DNA of 64,000 bases from Bacteroidota bacterium (lineage in GTDB: Bacteria > Bacteroidota > Bacteroidia > AKYH767-A > 2013-40CM-41-45): contig JADKKE010000032.1 in NCBI GenBank assembly GCA_016720655.1, positions 744,001 through 808,000 of the forward strand, read 5' to 3'. Position numbers and translations under genes: made by a program. Under the pieces are notes generated by a model. The model made no database searches, was not told where the DNA came from, and saw only the letters and a program-made list of their open reading frames with translations. Below are positions 25,650 to 34,028 of this stretch, in pieces; the first letter of the stretch is position 1, and every line of letters starts with the position of its first letter.

Positions 25650-26117
25650 ATGCCATACAAAGAGAAAGAAATAGAGAAATTATATTATACCATTGGAGAA
25701 GTTGCTTCAATGTTTGATGTGAACACATCGCATATTCGCTTTTGGTCAAAGGAATTCGATATAATCAAGCCGGCAACGAATAAAAAAGGAAATCGTTTGT
25801 ACACCTATAGTGATATTGAAAATTTCAAAAAGATTTATCACCTCGTCAAGGAAAAGGGATTTACACTGAAAGGTGCAAAGACTGAGTTGAAGGAAATGAA
25901 GAGTCGTCTGAAAGATGAGGAGATTGTGCTTGTCAACGTTAGCGACATTGAAACCGATCAGCTCAGTGATAACCCGGTAAATGTGCCTTTCTCTGCTCCG
26001 GAGATTCCTTTTGCAGATGATTTCGTTGATAAAATGGCAATGAAAAATTCTTTCGAAAGAATAAAATCTACACTCCTCGATATTCAAAAGGAGCTTACTG
26101 TCATGGAAGAAAAATAA
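25650..26117 (+). CDS. MerR-family transcriptional regulator
   Basis: DNA-binding regulator of 155 residues. The winged helix spans about residues 12-80: YYTIGEVASMFDVNTSHIRFWSKEF, then NRLYTYSDIENFKKIYHLVKEKGFTLKGAK. A short acidic linker and a C-terminal helix follow; no ligand-binding domain or metal-binding cysteines are seen. The family is widespread in Bacteroidota as a solitary gene and its targets are unknown. The ATG at 25650 is preferred to the in-frame one at 25602 because TATATTCG, a near-consensus -7, lies at 25615-25622. Confidence 0.88.
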   Translation: MPYKEKEIEKLYYTIGEVASMFDVNTSHIRFWSKEFDIIKPATNKKGNRLYTYSDIENFKKIYHLVKEKGFTLKGAKTELKEMKSRLKDEEIVLVNVSDIETDQLSDNPVNVPFSAPEIPFADDFVDKMAMKNSFERIKSTLLDIQKELTVMEEK

Positions 26118-26135
26118 AGAATATTAATAAATTGG

Positions 26136-26165
26136 AAAGCCTGCCTTATGGCGGGCTTTTTTTTT
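26136..26165 (+). terminator. Rho-independent terminator after the MerR gene
   Basis: Ten-base stem AAAGCCTGCC/GGCGGGCTTT with one G-T pair, loop TTAT and a run of nine T. Confidence 0.9.
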
Positions 26166-26209
26166 AGTGTCAATCTGGTTTAATTTGCAATACGTATACA
26201 CTAAAACTA

Positions 26210-28390
26210 ATGGGCAAATCTGTGAATTGTCTTCATCTATTGAGTTTGAACTTCCTCCTTCTCTTTTCAAATTATTCATTTGCAAAAGAAGGAATGTGGC
26301 TTCCGAATTTGTTGGGTCATGTTAACGAAGCGGAGATGAAAGATCTTGGAATGAAAATTTCAGCAGATGATATTTATAGTATCAATCACACGAGTCTTAA
26401 AGATGCGGTGGTTCAGTTTGGAGGTGGTTGTACGGGAGAGTTAATATCGTCACAAAGTTTATTACTCACCAATCATCATTGTGGTTTTAGTCAGATTCAG
26501 TCCTTGAGTACTCTTGAAAAAAATTATATCAAAGATGGATATTGGGCGAAGTCTTTCGAGGAGGAATTGCCTTGTCCCGGACTTACTGCAACTTTTATTA
26601 TTGAAATCAGAAATGTGAGCGAGCAAATTCTGCCTTTTATTTCGGATACGATGTCAGAGATGAAAAGGCAAAGTGTTATTAAGTTGATTACTGATAATCT
26701 GGAAAAAGCGGCCATTTCTGGTACCCATTACAAAGCATTCACCAAATCGTTTTATCAGGGGAATGAATTCTATCTTTTCATCACTGAAGTGTTCACCGAC
26801 ATTCGATTTGTTGGTGTAGCTCCGAAAGCGATAGGAAATTTTGGATCGGACACGGATAACTGGATGTGGCCAAGGCATACCGGAGATTTTTCACTTTTTA
26901 GAATTTATGCAGGGAAAGACAATCACCCTGCTGATTATTCGAAAGAAAATAAACCCTTCTCTCCCCGCTATTTTTTACCAATTAATATAAGCGGAATCAA
27001 AGAAGGAGATTTTGCAATGATCATGGGCTTTCCCGGTAAAACCAATGAATACCTTCCTGCAGAGGGATTGGAAATGGTGTATTCTCAAACGAATGCAGAC
27101 AAAGTTAGAATTCGAGAACAGCGTTTAAAAATTTGGAAGGAGGCGATGGGGACCAATGATACAATTCAATTAAATTATTCCGCAAAGTACAGGACTCTGG
27201 CCAATTATTATAAAAAATGGAGTCTTGAAAATCAAAATCTGCGTAAGCATGAATCAATTTTAAAGAGAAAAGGTTTTGATAAGCAATTTCTGGAGTGGAC
27301 GCTTGCTGATTCAATGCGAAGAGCTGAGTTTGGGAATTTACTAAATGATTTCAGCGAAATTTATTCGAAAGGCAAAGTTTTCGGACATGCTTTAGATTAT
27401 ACATCAGAATCTTTAATGGGAATCGAGTTGCTGAACTATGTATTGTCTTTTAAGAAGCTGATTGAGTTGCGAAGAAATATTCATGCCGATGAAAAAGAAG
27501 TAGAAGTGCAGCTCGAAAAAACTAAAAAAATGGTGAATGGATTTTTCAAAAGTTATTCAAAATCAACAGACAAAAAAGTATGTTTTTCTATGTTGAAATT
27601 GAGTGATGAAAATATGTCAGACAGCCTGAGACCGGATATTTTAGTTCGGATTAAAAATGATTTTTCCGGTGATTTCATGAAGTATACCGAAGAGCTGTAT
27701 TCTAAAACCATCTTTTTAAAGCAGGAAAAATTGTTGTCAATGTTGAATAATTTTGGGTCCGTGGAAATCAAAAAGCTGACGAAAGATCCAGCCTGGAAGC
27801 TTGCTATAAACATCCAGGATTTTCAAAAGGAGAAAATCCAACCGTCTTACAATGCCTTCGTTCAGGGTTCAGCAAAATTGCTTCGTAAATACATGGAGGG
27901 AATTCTTCAGATGGATACTGTAAAACAATTTTATCCGGATGCGAATTCCACTCTACGTGTGACATACGGTTCTATACAAGGCATGAATCCACGGGATGGA
28001 GTAATTTACAAGTGGCAAACAAACCTGGATGGATTAATTGAAAAGGGGAATCTGAATGATGATGATTTCCAGGTGCCGGAAAAACTCAAGGAATTGTATG
28101 CGACAAGGAATTTCGGTCAGTATGAATCGAATGGAAGTGTACCGCTTGCTTTTCTCACCAGTACGCAAACAACAGGCGGAAATTCAGGGAGTCCTGTGCT
28201 GAACGACAAAGGAGAACTTATCGGAACTTCATTTGACCGTGCATCCGAAGGAGTGATGAGTGATTATGTTTTCGATGAAAAGTTAACACGAACTATTTCT
28301 TTGGATATCCGGTTCACACTTTTTATTATTGAAAAACTCGGTGGTGCCGATCGACTTATTCAGGAAATGAAAATAATAAAAGACAAGTAG
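26210..28390 (+). CDS. S46 family dipeptidyl-peptidase, DPP11-like
   Basis: Exported serine exopeptidase that removes N-terminal dipeptides in the periplasm for amino-acid nutrition. The 726 residues start with a signal peptide (cleavage near residue 25, SFAKEGMW) and contain the S46 motifs FGGGCTGELIS, TNHHCG (catalytic His 89/90), DTDNWMWPRHTGDFSLFR and GGNSGSPVL with catalytic Ser 659. Eighteen residues on, in SFDRASEGVMSD, is Arg 677; Porphyromonas DPP11 has the same spacing (Ser655, Arg673) and uses that Arg to select Asp/Glu at P1, whereas DPP7 has Gly. Asp/Glu specificity is therefore likely. Confidence 0.92.
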   Translation: MGKSVNCLHLLSLNFLLLFSNYSFAKEGMWLPNLLGHVNEAEMKDLGMKISADDIYSINHTSLKDAVVQFGGGCTGELISSQSLLLTNHHCGFSQIQSLSTLEKNYIKDGYWAKSFEEELPCPGLTATFIIEIRNVSEQILPFISDTMSEMKRQSVIKLITDNLEKAAISGTHYKAFTKSFYQGNEFYLFITEVFTDIRFVGVAPKAIGNFGSDTDNWMWPRHTGDFSLFRIYAGKDNHPADYSKENKPFSPRYFLPINISGIKEGDFAMIMGFPGKTNEYLPAEGLEMVYSQTNADKVRIREQRLKIWKEAMGTNDTIQLNYSAKYRTLANYYKKWSLENQNLRKHESILKRKGFDKQFLEWTLADSMRRAEFGNLLNDFSEIYSKGKVFGHALDYTSESLMGIELLNYVLSFKKLIELRRNIHADEKEVEVQLEKTKKMVNGFFKSYSKSTDKKVCFSMLKLSDENMSDSLRPDILVRIKNDFSGDFMKYTEELYSKTIFLKQEKLLSMLNNFGSVEIKKLTKDPAWKLAINIQDFQKEKIQPSYNAFVQGSAKLLRKYMEGILQMDTVKQFYPDANSTLRVTYGSIQGMNPRDGVIYKWQTNLDGLIEKGNLNDDDFQVPEKLKELYATRNFGQYESNGSVPLAFLTSTQTTGGNSGSPVLNDKGELIGTSFDRASEGVMSDYVFDEKLTRTISLDIRFTLFIIEKLGGADRLIQEMKIIKDK

Positions 28391-28414
28391 ACCAAGGAAT
28401 ATTGTAAAAGTTAC

Positions 28415-29380
28415 TTAGAGGTATTTGTGTCCGCTCAGGTAATTCACAACATAATCGTGAATCCCGTCTTCCAGGGAATAAAAAGGTTCTGCATATCCGA
28501 TTGATCTCAGTTTGTTCATATTCGCTTCTGTGAAATACTGGTATTTATCACGAATGTCAATTGGAGTATCAATGAATTCAATGTTGGTAGATTTGTTCAG
28601 TGCTGAAAATGTATTTTGTGCAAGGGACAGAAACGTTCTTGCCTTCCCAGAACCGAGGTTATAAATTCCGGAATTTTTGCGGTGATTCAGGAGAAACATA
28701 CAAACACTGGTAACATCTTTTACATAAATGAAATCCCGCAATTGTTCGCCATCCTTGAAATCCGGGCGATGTGAACGAAAGAGTTTCATCTTTCCATCTT
28801 TCAGGATCTGGTTGAAAGCATGAAAGATAACAGAAGCCATGCGGCCTTTGTGGTATTCATTCGGGCCGTATACATTAAAAAATTTTAATCCCGCCCAGAA
28901 AAAAGGTTTACGATCCTGTTGAAGTGCCCATTTGTCAAAATCATTTTTAGAATCTCCATAGGGATTCAGAGGTTTGAGTTTCTGGATTAGTTCATGATCG
29001 TCTTTGTATCCGAATTCACCACTTCCGTATGTTGCTGCGGAAGACGCATAAACAAGAGGTAGTCCAAACTCTACACATGCATTCCATACAGATTTTGTAT
29101 AATTCAGATTTAGTTCATTAAAAATGGTGGTGTCGAATTCAGTAGTATCCGTCCTTGCACCAATATGAAAAACGATTTGTACAAATCGGTGGTTGAGATT
29201 CAACCAGGTTATAAATTCTTTTCGTTCAACAAAAGCGCTGACTTTCTTGCCTTCGAGATTCGCGTCTTTTTCGTGTTTAGAAAAGTCGTCGACCACAACG
29301 ATGTCCCGATAGCCATCTTCAAGCAAGCGACTCACGAGACTACTTCCAATAAATCCGGCTGCTCCGGTAACAACAATCAT
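28415..29380 (-). CDS. hldD: ADP-L-glycero-D-manno-heptose 6-epimerase
   Basis: Short-chain dehydrogenase/epimerase that makes ADP-L-glycero-beta-D-manno-heptose for the LPS inner core. The 321 residues show the NAD(P) motif VTGAAGFIGSS (4-14), SSAATYGSGEFGY, the catalytic YGDSK, and the HldD-diagnostic NVYGPNEYHKGRMASV and KDGEQLRDFIYVKDV segments. It stands alone; other heptose genes are not in the window. It is on the same strand as mqnB-mqnD, 59 bases downstream of mqnD, and could be read through from that operon. Confidence 0.92.
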   Translation of the reverse strand: MIVVTGAAGFIGSSLVSRLLEDGYRDIVVVDDFSKHEKDANLEGKKVSAFVERKEFITWLNLNHRFVQIVFHIGARTDTTEFDTTIFNELNLNYTKSVWNACVEFGLPLVYASSAATYGSGEFGYKDDHELIQKLKPLNPYGDSKNDFDKWALQQDRKPFFWAGLKFFNVYGPNEYHKGRMASVIFHAFNQILKDGKMKLFRSHRPDFKDGEQLRDFIYVKDVTSVCMFLLNHRKNSGIYNLGSGKARTFLSLAQNTFSALNKSTNIEFIDTPIDIRDKYQYFTEANMNKLRSIGYAEPFYSLEDGIHDYVVNYLSGHKYL

Positions 29381-29439
29381 AATTTATTTTATTTTTCTGA
29401 TAACAAGGTAAGGACAATGTCTTGTTTCGCCAATTCCAT

Positions 29440-30282
29440 TTATTTTACAAATAAATCCGGACTCCCCTCAGGCAACATTCCTGCTTCCCGGCCTTTCTGA
29501 AAGAGGAAGCGAATTGCATTTTTTCCTTTTTCACCCAATTCAATCGAGTAATCATTTACGTATAAATTAATGTGGTTCTGCCGCACATCGGGATCCATTT
29601 CCTGAGCATGTTGTTGAACGTAAGAATCACTTTCATGCGGATTTGCAAATGCGAATTCAATGCTCTTCCGAACGAGTTTATTGATCAAAGATTTAGTTTC
29701 ATCAGACATATTTCTTCGAATTGCAATCCCGCCGAGGGGAATCGGCTGTCCGGTTGCTTTCTCCCATAAATCACCAAGGTCAGCGATTTTAGTGAGTCCT
29801 TTCTGCTGGTAAGTGAATCTGTTTTCGTGGATGATGACACCGGCATCAGTTTCACCGCTCAACACTGCATCTTCAATAGCCGAAAAGATCATTTCCTTTT
29901 TCAATTTAATGTTCGGGTAAAAGATGCTAAAAAGGAAATTGGCAGTTGTGTTTTTTCCCGGAATAGCAACGGAATTGAATTCGAGTTCGGGGTTTATACT
30001 TTTCTTTCGTGCAATAAACATTGGCCCCACTCCATTTCCAAGGGCACTGCCCGATGTGAGTAATTGGTAATTATTCATGACCTGAGCATATGCATGGAAA
30101 CTCAATTTGGTCACATCAAGTTCATTTCGAAAAGCTTTTTGATTTAAGTTCTCTACGTCTTCAAGTATTGGAAGGAATTTGAATCCCTGAGTATCTATTT
30201 TCCCATGAATGAGCGCATCAAAAATGAAAGTATCATTTGGACAAGGAGAAAATCCGATTGATATTGTTTTGTCAGTATTCAC
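29440..30282 (-). CDS. mqnD: 1,4-dihydroxy-6-naphthoate synthase (futalosine pathway)
   Basis: MqnD converts cyclic dehypoxanthinylfutalosine to 1,4-dihydroxy-6-naphthoate in the alternative menaquinone pathway. The 280-residue product has the periplasmic-binding-protein-like fold with the family motif IGFSPCPNDTFIFDAL (8-23), LDVTKLSFHAYAQV, the GNGVGPMFIAR segment and the ETDAGVIIHENRFTY block containing the catalytic His. It lies 19 bases downstream of mqnB, forming a two-gene menaquinone operon; MqnA and MqnC are not in this window. Confidence 0.93.
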   Translation of the reverse strand: MNTDKTISIGFSPCPNDTFIFDALIHGKIDTQGFKFLPILEDVENLNQKAFRNELDVTKLSFHAYAQVMNNYQLLTSGSALGNGVGPMFIARKKSINPELEFNSVAIPGKNTTANFLFSIFYPNIKLKKEMIFSAIEDAVLSGETDAGVIIHENRFTYQQKGLTKIADLGDLWEKATGQPIPLGGIAIRRNMSDETKSLINKLVRKSIEFAFANPHESDSYVQQHAQEMDPDVRQNHINLYVNDYSIELGEKGKNAIRFLFQKGREAGMLPEGSPDLFVK

Positions 30283-30301
30283 GATAACGTAAAAAAATAA
30301 A

Positions 30302-30919
30302 TTAAAGTATATTCAGCAAATCAGTCACTGCAGTTTTTAAATTGGCAAGAGCAAGAGGAATATCCCAGGCTTCCCTGTTTCTTTTTTCAACATAGTTCGA
30401 AATTGCTCTTAGCTGCAGCGATGAGACGCCTTCTTTTCCGCACACGTAAAAGAATGCAGCGCCCTCCATTGTTTCAACTTGCGGGTGCAGGCGCTTTTTA
30501 ATTGTTTCAATCGACTGTTCATTTCCATGAACTGTGTTCACTGTAATTCCCCTCACTTTTCGAAACTTGTTCACATGAGGGTTCATGGTTTCATCGAGAT
30601 TTAACAGGATATCAGTACCGGGCAAACCCATTTCCTTCAGGCTGAGAATATTTTCTCCATCCTCGGCACCCAGCTCAGAAAATATGTCTTCGACAACGCG
30701 AACAACCTCACCCAATTTAAACGTTCTGTCAAAGCTGCCGGCCAATCCGATATTGATTGCCAGATCATAGGATTTGCTCTGTAATTCGCGGGTAAGAGAA
30801 TGGGCAGTTGCAACCATTCCGACACCGGAAACGAGCCTGTCAACCTGATTTTTTCGAAACCAAATCGTTTCAAATGGTTCCAGTTCGGCTTCGGTGGCAG
30901 AAACCAGCAAAATTTTCAT
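30302..30919 (-). CDS. mqnB: Futalosine hydrolase
   Basis: MqnB cleaves futalosine to hypoxanthine and dehypoxanthine futalosine, or the aminodeoxy form, in menaquinone biosynthesis. The 205-residue product has the PNP/UDP phosphorylase fold: LVSATEAELEPF at the N terminus, NIGLAGSF, the nucleoside-binding QVETMEGAAFFYV and ISNYVEKRNREAWDI with the general-acid Asp. Context with mqnD confirms the assignment over MTA/SAH nucleosidase. A TATCTTTG element (30924-30931, minus strand) ends only four bases before the ATG, so the transcript may be leaderless. Confidence 0.92.
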   Translation of the reverse strand: MKILLVSATEAELEPFETIWFRKNQVDRLVSGVGMVATAHSLTRELQSKSYDLAINIGLAGSFDRTFKLGEVVRVVEDIFSELGAEDGENILSLKEMGLPGTDILLNLDETMNPHVNKFRKVRGITVNTVHGNEQSIETIKKRLHPQVETMEGAAFFYVCGKEGVSSLQLRAISNYVEKRNREAWDIPLALANLKTAVTDLLNIL

Positions 30920-30923
30920 GATG

Positions 30924-30931
30924 CAAAGATA
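30924..30931 (-). promoter_or_regulatory. -7 element of mqnB-mqnD
   Basis: Minus-strand TATCTTTG is an exact consensus match, four bases upstream of the mqnB ATG at 30919. No -33 TTG at normal spacing. Confidence 0.5.
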
Positions 30932-30965
30932 GCTTAGACTTCTTCTAACCTGTGTATTGAAAATG

Positions 30966-30973
30966 TATCTTTG
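30966..30973 (+). promoter_or_regulatory. -7 element of the PTPS-folE operon
   Basis: TATCTTTG, exact consensus match, 19 bases before the ATG at 30993; it overlaps the spurious upstream ATG frame at 30957 and so supports the later start. It faces away from the mqnB element 34 bases to its left. Confidence 0.5.
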
Positions 30974-30992
30974 TAAACATTTTAGATTTCCA

Positions 30993-31406
30993 ATGGTTTA
31001 TATTACTAGAAAAGAAACATTTAGTGCTGCCCACAAACTCACTCGTCCGGATTGGAGCCTCGAAAAAAATGAGGAAGTTTTCGGTAAATGCTCGAATCCA
31101 AACTGGCATGGTCACAACTATCAATTGTGGGTGACCGTGAAAGGGGAGATCAATCCGGAGACAGGATTTGTTACCAATCTTGCCGAAATAAGTTTGCTTT
31201 TAAAGCACTATGTTTTGGATAAAGTTGATCATAAAAATCTGAACATGGATGTTGATTTCATGAAGGGAAAGCTCAGTTCCACAGAAGTTCTTGCAGTGGA
31301 AATATGGAAACAAATCGAGAATCCGATTGTTAAATTGGGTTGTCAGTTGCATTCAATTAAAATTCAGGAAACAGATAAAAATTTTATAGAATATTTCGGT
31401 AGTTAA
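30993..31406 (+). CDS. 6-pyruvoyl-tetrahydropterin synthase / QueD homologue
   Basis: T-fold enzyme that acts on 7,8-dihydroneopterin triphosphate. The 137-residue product has the zinc ligands in ETFSAAHKL and NWHGHNYQ, and the catalytic Cys in FGKCSNPN. The wording FGKCSNPNWHGHNY, GEINPETGFVTNL and VDHKNLNMDV is closer to animal PTPS (tetrahydrobiopterin synthesis) than to E. coli QueD, although members of this family in Bacteroidota may serve queuosine synthesis. It precedes folE by 13 bases, so product and substrate enzymes are co-transcribed. Start at 30993 because of the -7 element just upstream. Confidence 0.88.
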   Translation: MVYITRKETFSAAHKLTRPDWSLEKNEEVFGKCSNPNWHGHNYQLWVTVKGEINPETGFVTNLAEISLLLKHYVLDKVDHKNLNMDVDFMKGKLSSTEVLAVEIWKQIENPIVKLGCQLHSIKIQETDKNFIEYFGS

Positions 31407-31419
31407 ACTTTGTTCTACG

Positions 31420-32055
31420 ATGGCAATAGATAAAAATATGCGTGAAGAAAATGAGATGGATGGCTATTCAAAGATTGATCAGTACAATCCGGAACTCGTC
31501 GAAAAAATTTCTAAAAATTATGCATCCACGATTCAGTTGATCGGTGAAAATATTGAGCGTGACGGATTGATGAAAACACCCGAACGTGCGGCAAAAGCCA
31601 TTCAATTTCTGACTCATGGGTATGACCTTGATCCTGCAGGAATATTAAAATCAGCTCTTTTTCATGACGATTACAGACAGATGGTTATTGTAAAGGACAT
31701 CGAGATCTATTCCATGTGCGAACATCATCTTTTGCCATTTTTCGGAAAAGCTCATGTAGCTTATATTCCGGATGGATGTATCGTAGGCCTGAGTAAAATT
31801 CCACGTATCGTGGATGCGTTTGCCCGTCGTTTGCAGGTTCAGGAGAGGCTCACCACTGAAATCAGAGATTGTATTCAAGACACGCTCAAGCCACTTGGAG
31901 TTGCTGTGGTCATTGAAGCGAAACACTTGTGTATGTTAATGCGCGGTATTCAGAAGCAAAACTCCGTTGCAACTACCTCTGCATTTACAGGTGAATTTGA
32001 AAATGAAAAGACAAGGGCAGAATTTATACGATTAATTTCTGCCAATCTTTCATAA
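31420..32055 (+). CDS. folE: GTP cyclohydrolase I
   Basis: Converts GTP to 7,8-dihydroneopterin triphosphate, the entry to folate, biopterin and queuosine pathways. The 211 residues contain MKTPERAAKAIQFLTHGY, the zinc-site SMCEHHLLPFFGKAHVAYIPDG, GLSKIPRIVDAFARRLQVQERLT and the second zinc Cys in HLCMLMRGIQKQ, with FTGEF near the end. All zinc ligands (Cys, His, Cys) are present, so it is the classical Zn-dependent type IA enzyme. It shares an operon with the PTPS/QueD homologue that consumes its product. Confidence 0.96.
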   Translation: MAIDKNMREENEMDGYSKIDQYNPELVEKISKNYASTIQLIGENIERDGLMKTPERAAKAIQFLTHGYDLDPAGILKSALFHDDYRQMVIVKDIEIYSMCEHHLLPFFGKAHVAYIPDGCIVGLSKIPRIVDAFARRLQVQERLTTEIRDCIQDTLKPLGVAVVIEAKHLCMLMRGIQKQNSVATTSAFTGEFENEKTRAEFIRLISANLS

Positions 32056-32143
32056 ATTTTGGCAGAGGCAGGGTTTTTGACAAAGCGGAACCATAATTTA
32101 CAGAATGAGTAAAACGGTAACAAAGGATTCGAATTGAATTTCG

Positions 32144-32151
32144 TATCTTTG
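32144..32151 (+). promoter_or_regulatory. -7 element of the BI-1 family gene
   Basis: TATCTTTG, exact consensus match, 25 bases before the ATG at 32177. Confidence 0.45.
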
Positions 32152-32176
32152 TGAACTCTAAATTCTAATTAAAAAT

Positions 32177-32917
32177 ATGGAAAACAACAATAGCAATTGG
32201 AATTTTAATGCGGTTCAACAGCCGCAGGTCGGGCAACAACCGATCGCGAAAACCTTCATGGCAAGCGTATTTTCCTGGATGGGAATTGCATTGGCCATTT
32301 CGGCAGTCACTTCCTATGTATTCGGGACGAATGAAGGGTATATGAGTTACCTTATCAATGTTGAAAAAGGCGGACTATCTGCTCTTGGTTATGTGGTGAT
32401 GTTTGCTCCATTGGGCTTTGTATTGCTCATGGGACTTGGATTCAACCGGCTTTCCGCTTCCGCTCTGACAGGCATTTTCCTTTTGTATTCCGTGATCATG
32501 GGAGTTAGTTTGAGTTTCATTTTTATGGCCTATGCACACGGGCTTATATTCCAGGTGTTTTTCATCAGCGCAGCAATGTTTGGTACTATGGCTGTCTTGG
32601 GGTACACCACGAAAACGGATCTTACTAAAATGGGTAATATTTTAATGATGGCATTGATAGGAATTATCATAGCATCATTGGTCAATATGTTCATGCGCAG
32701 TGATGGCTTGGGATATGCAATTAGTTTTATTGCGGTAATTGTATTTACTGGTCTCACAGCTTATGATGTTCAGAAATTGAAAAATATTGGTGTGACGGTT
32801 GAAAGTGGTTCTGAAAGTGCTGCTAAGCTCAGCATTCTTGGTGCACTCACCCTATACCTTGATTTCATTAACCTGTTCCTTGCTTTGCTGAGAATCTTTG
32901 GCGGACGAAGAAGTTAA
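32177..32917 (+). CDS. Bax inhibitor-1 / YccA family membrane protein
   Basis: Seven-helix integral membrane protein of the TMBIM/YccA family; characterised members are pH-sensitive calcium-leak channels or FtsH modulators. The 246 residues have a short Asn/Gln-rich cytoplasmic N terminus, then closely spaced hydrophobic helices from residue 30 on. The conserved GLTAYDVQKLKNI region near residue 195 carries the family's Asp, and the second conserved Asp lies in ALTLYLDFINLFLALLRIFG. It has its own promoter and terminator and is probably monocistronic. Confidence 0.9.
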   Translation: MENNNSNWNFNAVQQPQVGQQPIAKTFMASVFSWMGIALAISAVTSYVFGTNEGYMSYLINVEKGGLSALGYVVMFAPLGFVLLMGLGFNRLSASALTGIFLLYSVIMGVSLSFIFMAYAHGLIFQVFFISAAMFGTMAVLGYTTKTDLTKMGNILMMALIGIIIASLVNMFMRSDGLGYAISFIAVIVFTGLTAYDVQKLKNIGVTVESGSESAAKLSILGALTLYLDFINLFLALLRIFGGRRS

Positions 32918-32937
32918 TAGATCCAATAATTAAAATG

Positions 32938-32968
32938 AAACTCCGGATAATTCCCGGAGTTTTTTTTT
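32938..32968 (+). terminator. Rho-independent terminator after the BI-1 gene
   Basis: Nine-base stem AAACTCCGG/CCGGAGTTT with a seven-base loop and a run of nine T. Confidence 0.9.
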
Positions 32969-33074
32969 GGGGTCATGTGATATCCTTGATTTTGAAAAGG
33001 AAGTTTTACTTATATTGTAAAAAAAATGAGTGCTATAAAAGATTAAATCATTCATTAAAAAAAATCAAAGACGA

Positions 33075-33962
33075 ATGAAACGGGCTTTTCTATTTCCTGG
33101 TCAGGGCTCCCAATTTGTGGGCATGGGCAAAGAACTTTATGATTCTTCGAATGAGGCGGAGGATATGTTTGAGAAAGCAAATGAAATTCTGGGTTTCAGG
33201 ATCACGGATCTGATGTTTTCCGGAACAGAAGAAGATCTCAAACAGACACGGGTCACACAACCATCTATCTTCCTGCATTCCGTAGTACTTGCACGAAGTA
33301 TGGGGAGTTCTTTTACACCGGATATGGTAGCAGGGCATTCCTTGGGTGAATTTTCTGCCCTGGTTGCGAACAAGGCACTAACATTTGAGGACGGTCTTCG
33401 GCTGGTGAAAGCGCGTGCTTTTTCAATGCAGAAAGCATGTGAAATTCAACCCTCAACGATGGCAGCGATATTGAATCTCGATGATAAAATTGTCGAAGAC
33501 ATTTGTGCGGAGATATCAGCAAGCGGCCACATCGTTGTTGCTGCAAATTATAATTGTCCCGGACAGTTGGTCATATCCGGCTCCATCGAGGGTATCAATA
33601 TAGCGTGTGAACGATTAAAAGCAGCCGGTGCAAAGCGAGCATTAGTGCTTCCTGTCGGCGGGGCATTTCATTCGCCCTTTATGGAACCTGCCAGAACTGA
33701 ACTCGCTGAGGCGATACGTTCAACACATTTTTCAAACCCTGTTTGCCCGGTGTATCAAAACGTAAATGCATTGCCGGTCACTGTGCCGGATGAGATCCGT
33801 GCAAATCTTGTGGCTCAGCTAACCGGACCTGTCCGATGGACTCAAACTATCCAGAACATGATTGTTGATGGTGCCACCCATTTTGTAGAAGTTGGGCCAG
33901 GAAAAGTATTGCAAGGGCTGGTAAAAAAGATCAACAAAGACATGGAAGCAATTTCTGCTTAA
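33075..33962 (+). CDS. fabD: Malonyl-CoA:ACP transacylase
   Basis: Loads malonyl units onto acyl carrier protein for fatty-acid synthesis. The 295 residues begin with the oxyanion motif FPGQGSQ (7-13), followed by the nucleophile elbow GHSLGEF (Ser 89), the carboxylate-binding Arg in LVKARAFSMQ and the catalytic His in GGAFHSPFM; the C-terminal GPGKVLQGLVKK is also typical. Standalone discrete FabD of normal length. The downstream GH3-family gene is 66 bases away on the same strand. Confidence 0.96.
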   Translation: MKRAFLFPGQGSQFVGMGKELYDSSNEAEDMFEKANEILGFRITDLMFSGTEEDLKQTRVTQPSIFLHSVVLARSMGSSFTPDMVAGHSLGEFSALVANKALTFEDGLRLVKARAFSMQKACEIQPSTMAAILNLDDKIVEDICAEISASGHIVVAANYNCPGQLVISGSIEGINIACERLKAAGAKRALVLPVGGAFHSPFMEPARTELAEAIRSTHFSNPVCPVYQNVNALPVTVPDEIRANLVAQLTGPVRWTQTIQNMIVDGATHFVEVGPGKVLQGLVKKINKDMEAISA

Positions 33963-34028
33963 TGTGAGAATTCGATTTTCAAAAAACATTGTGTGCCCGA
34001 ACAAATTCATTGATTAATATTATTCTGA

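Noticed and set aside
30760..30960. MTA/SAH nucleosidase as identity of the gene at 30302-30919
   Set aside because: Adjacent mqnD and the sequence of the N terminus and base-binding site favour futalosine hydrolase.
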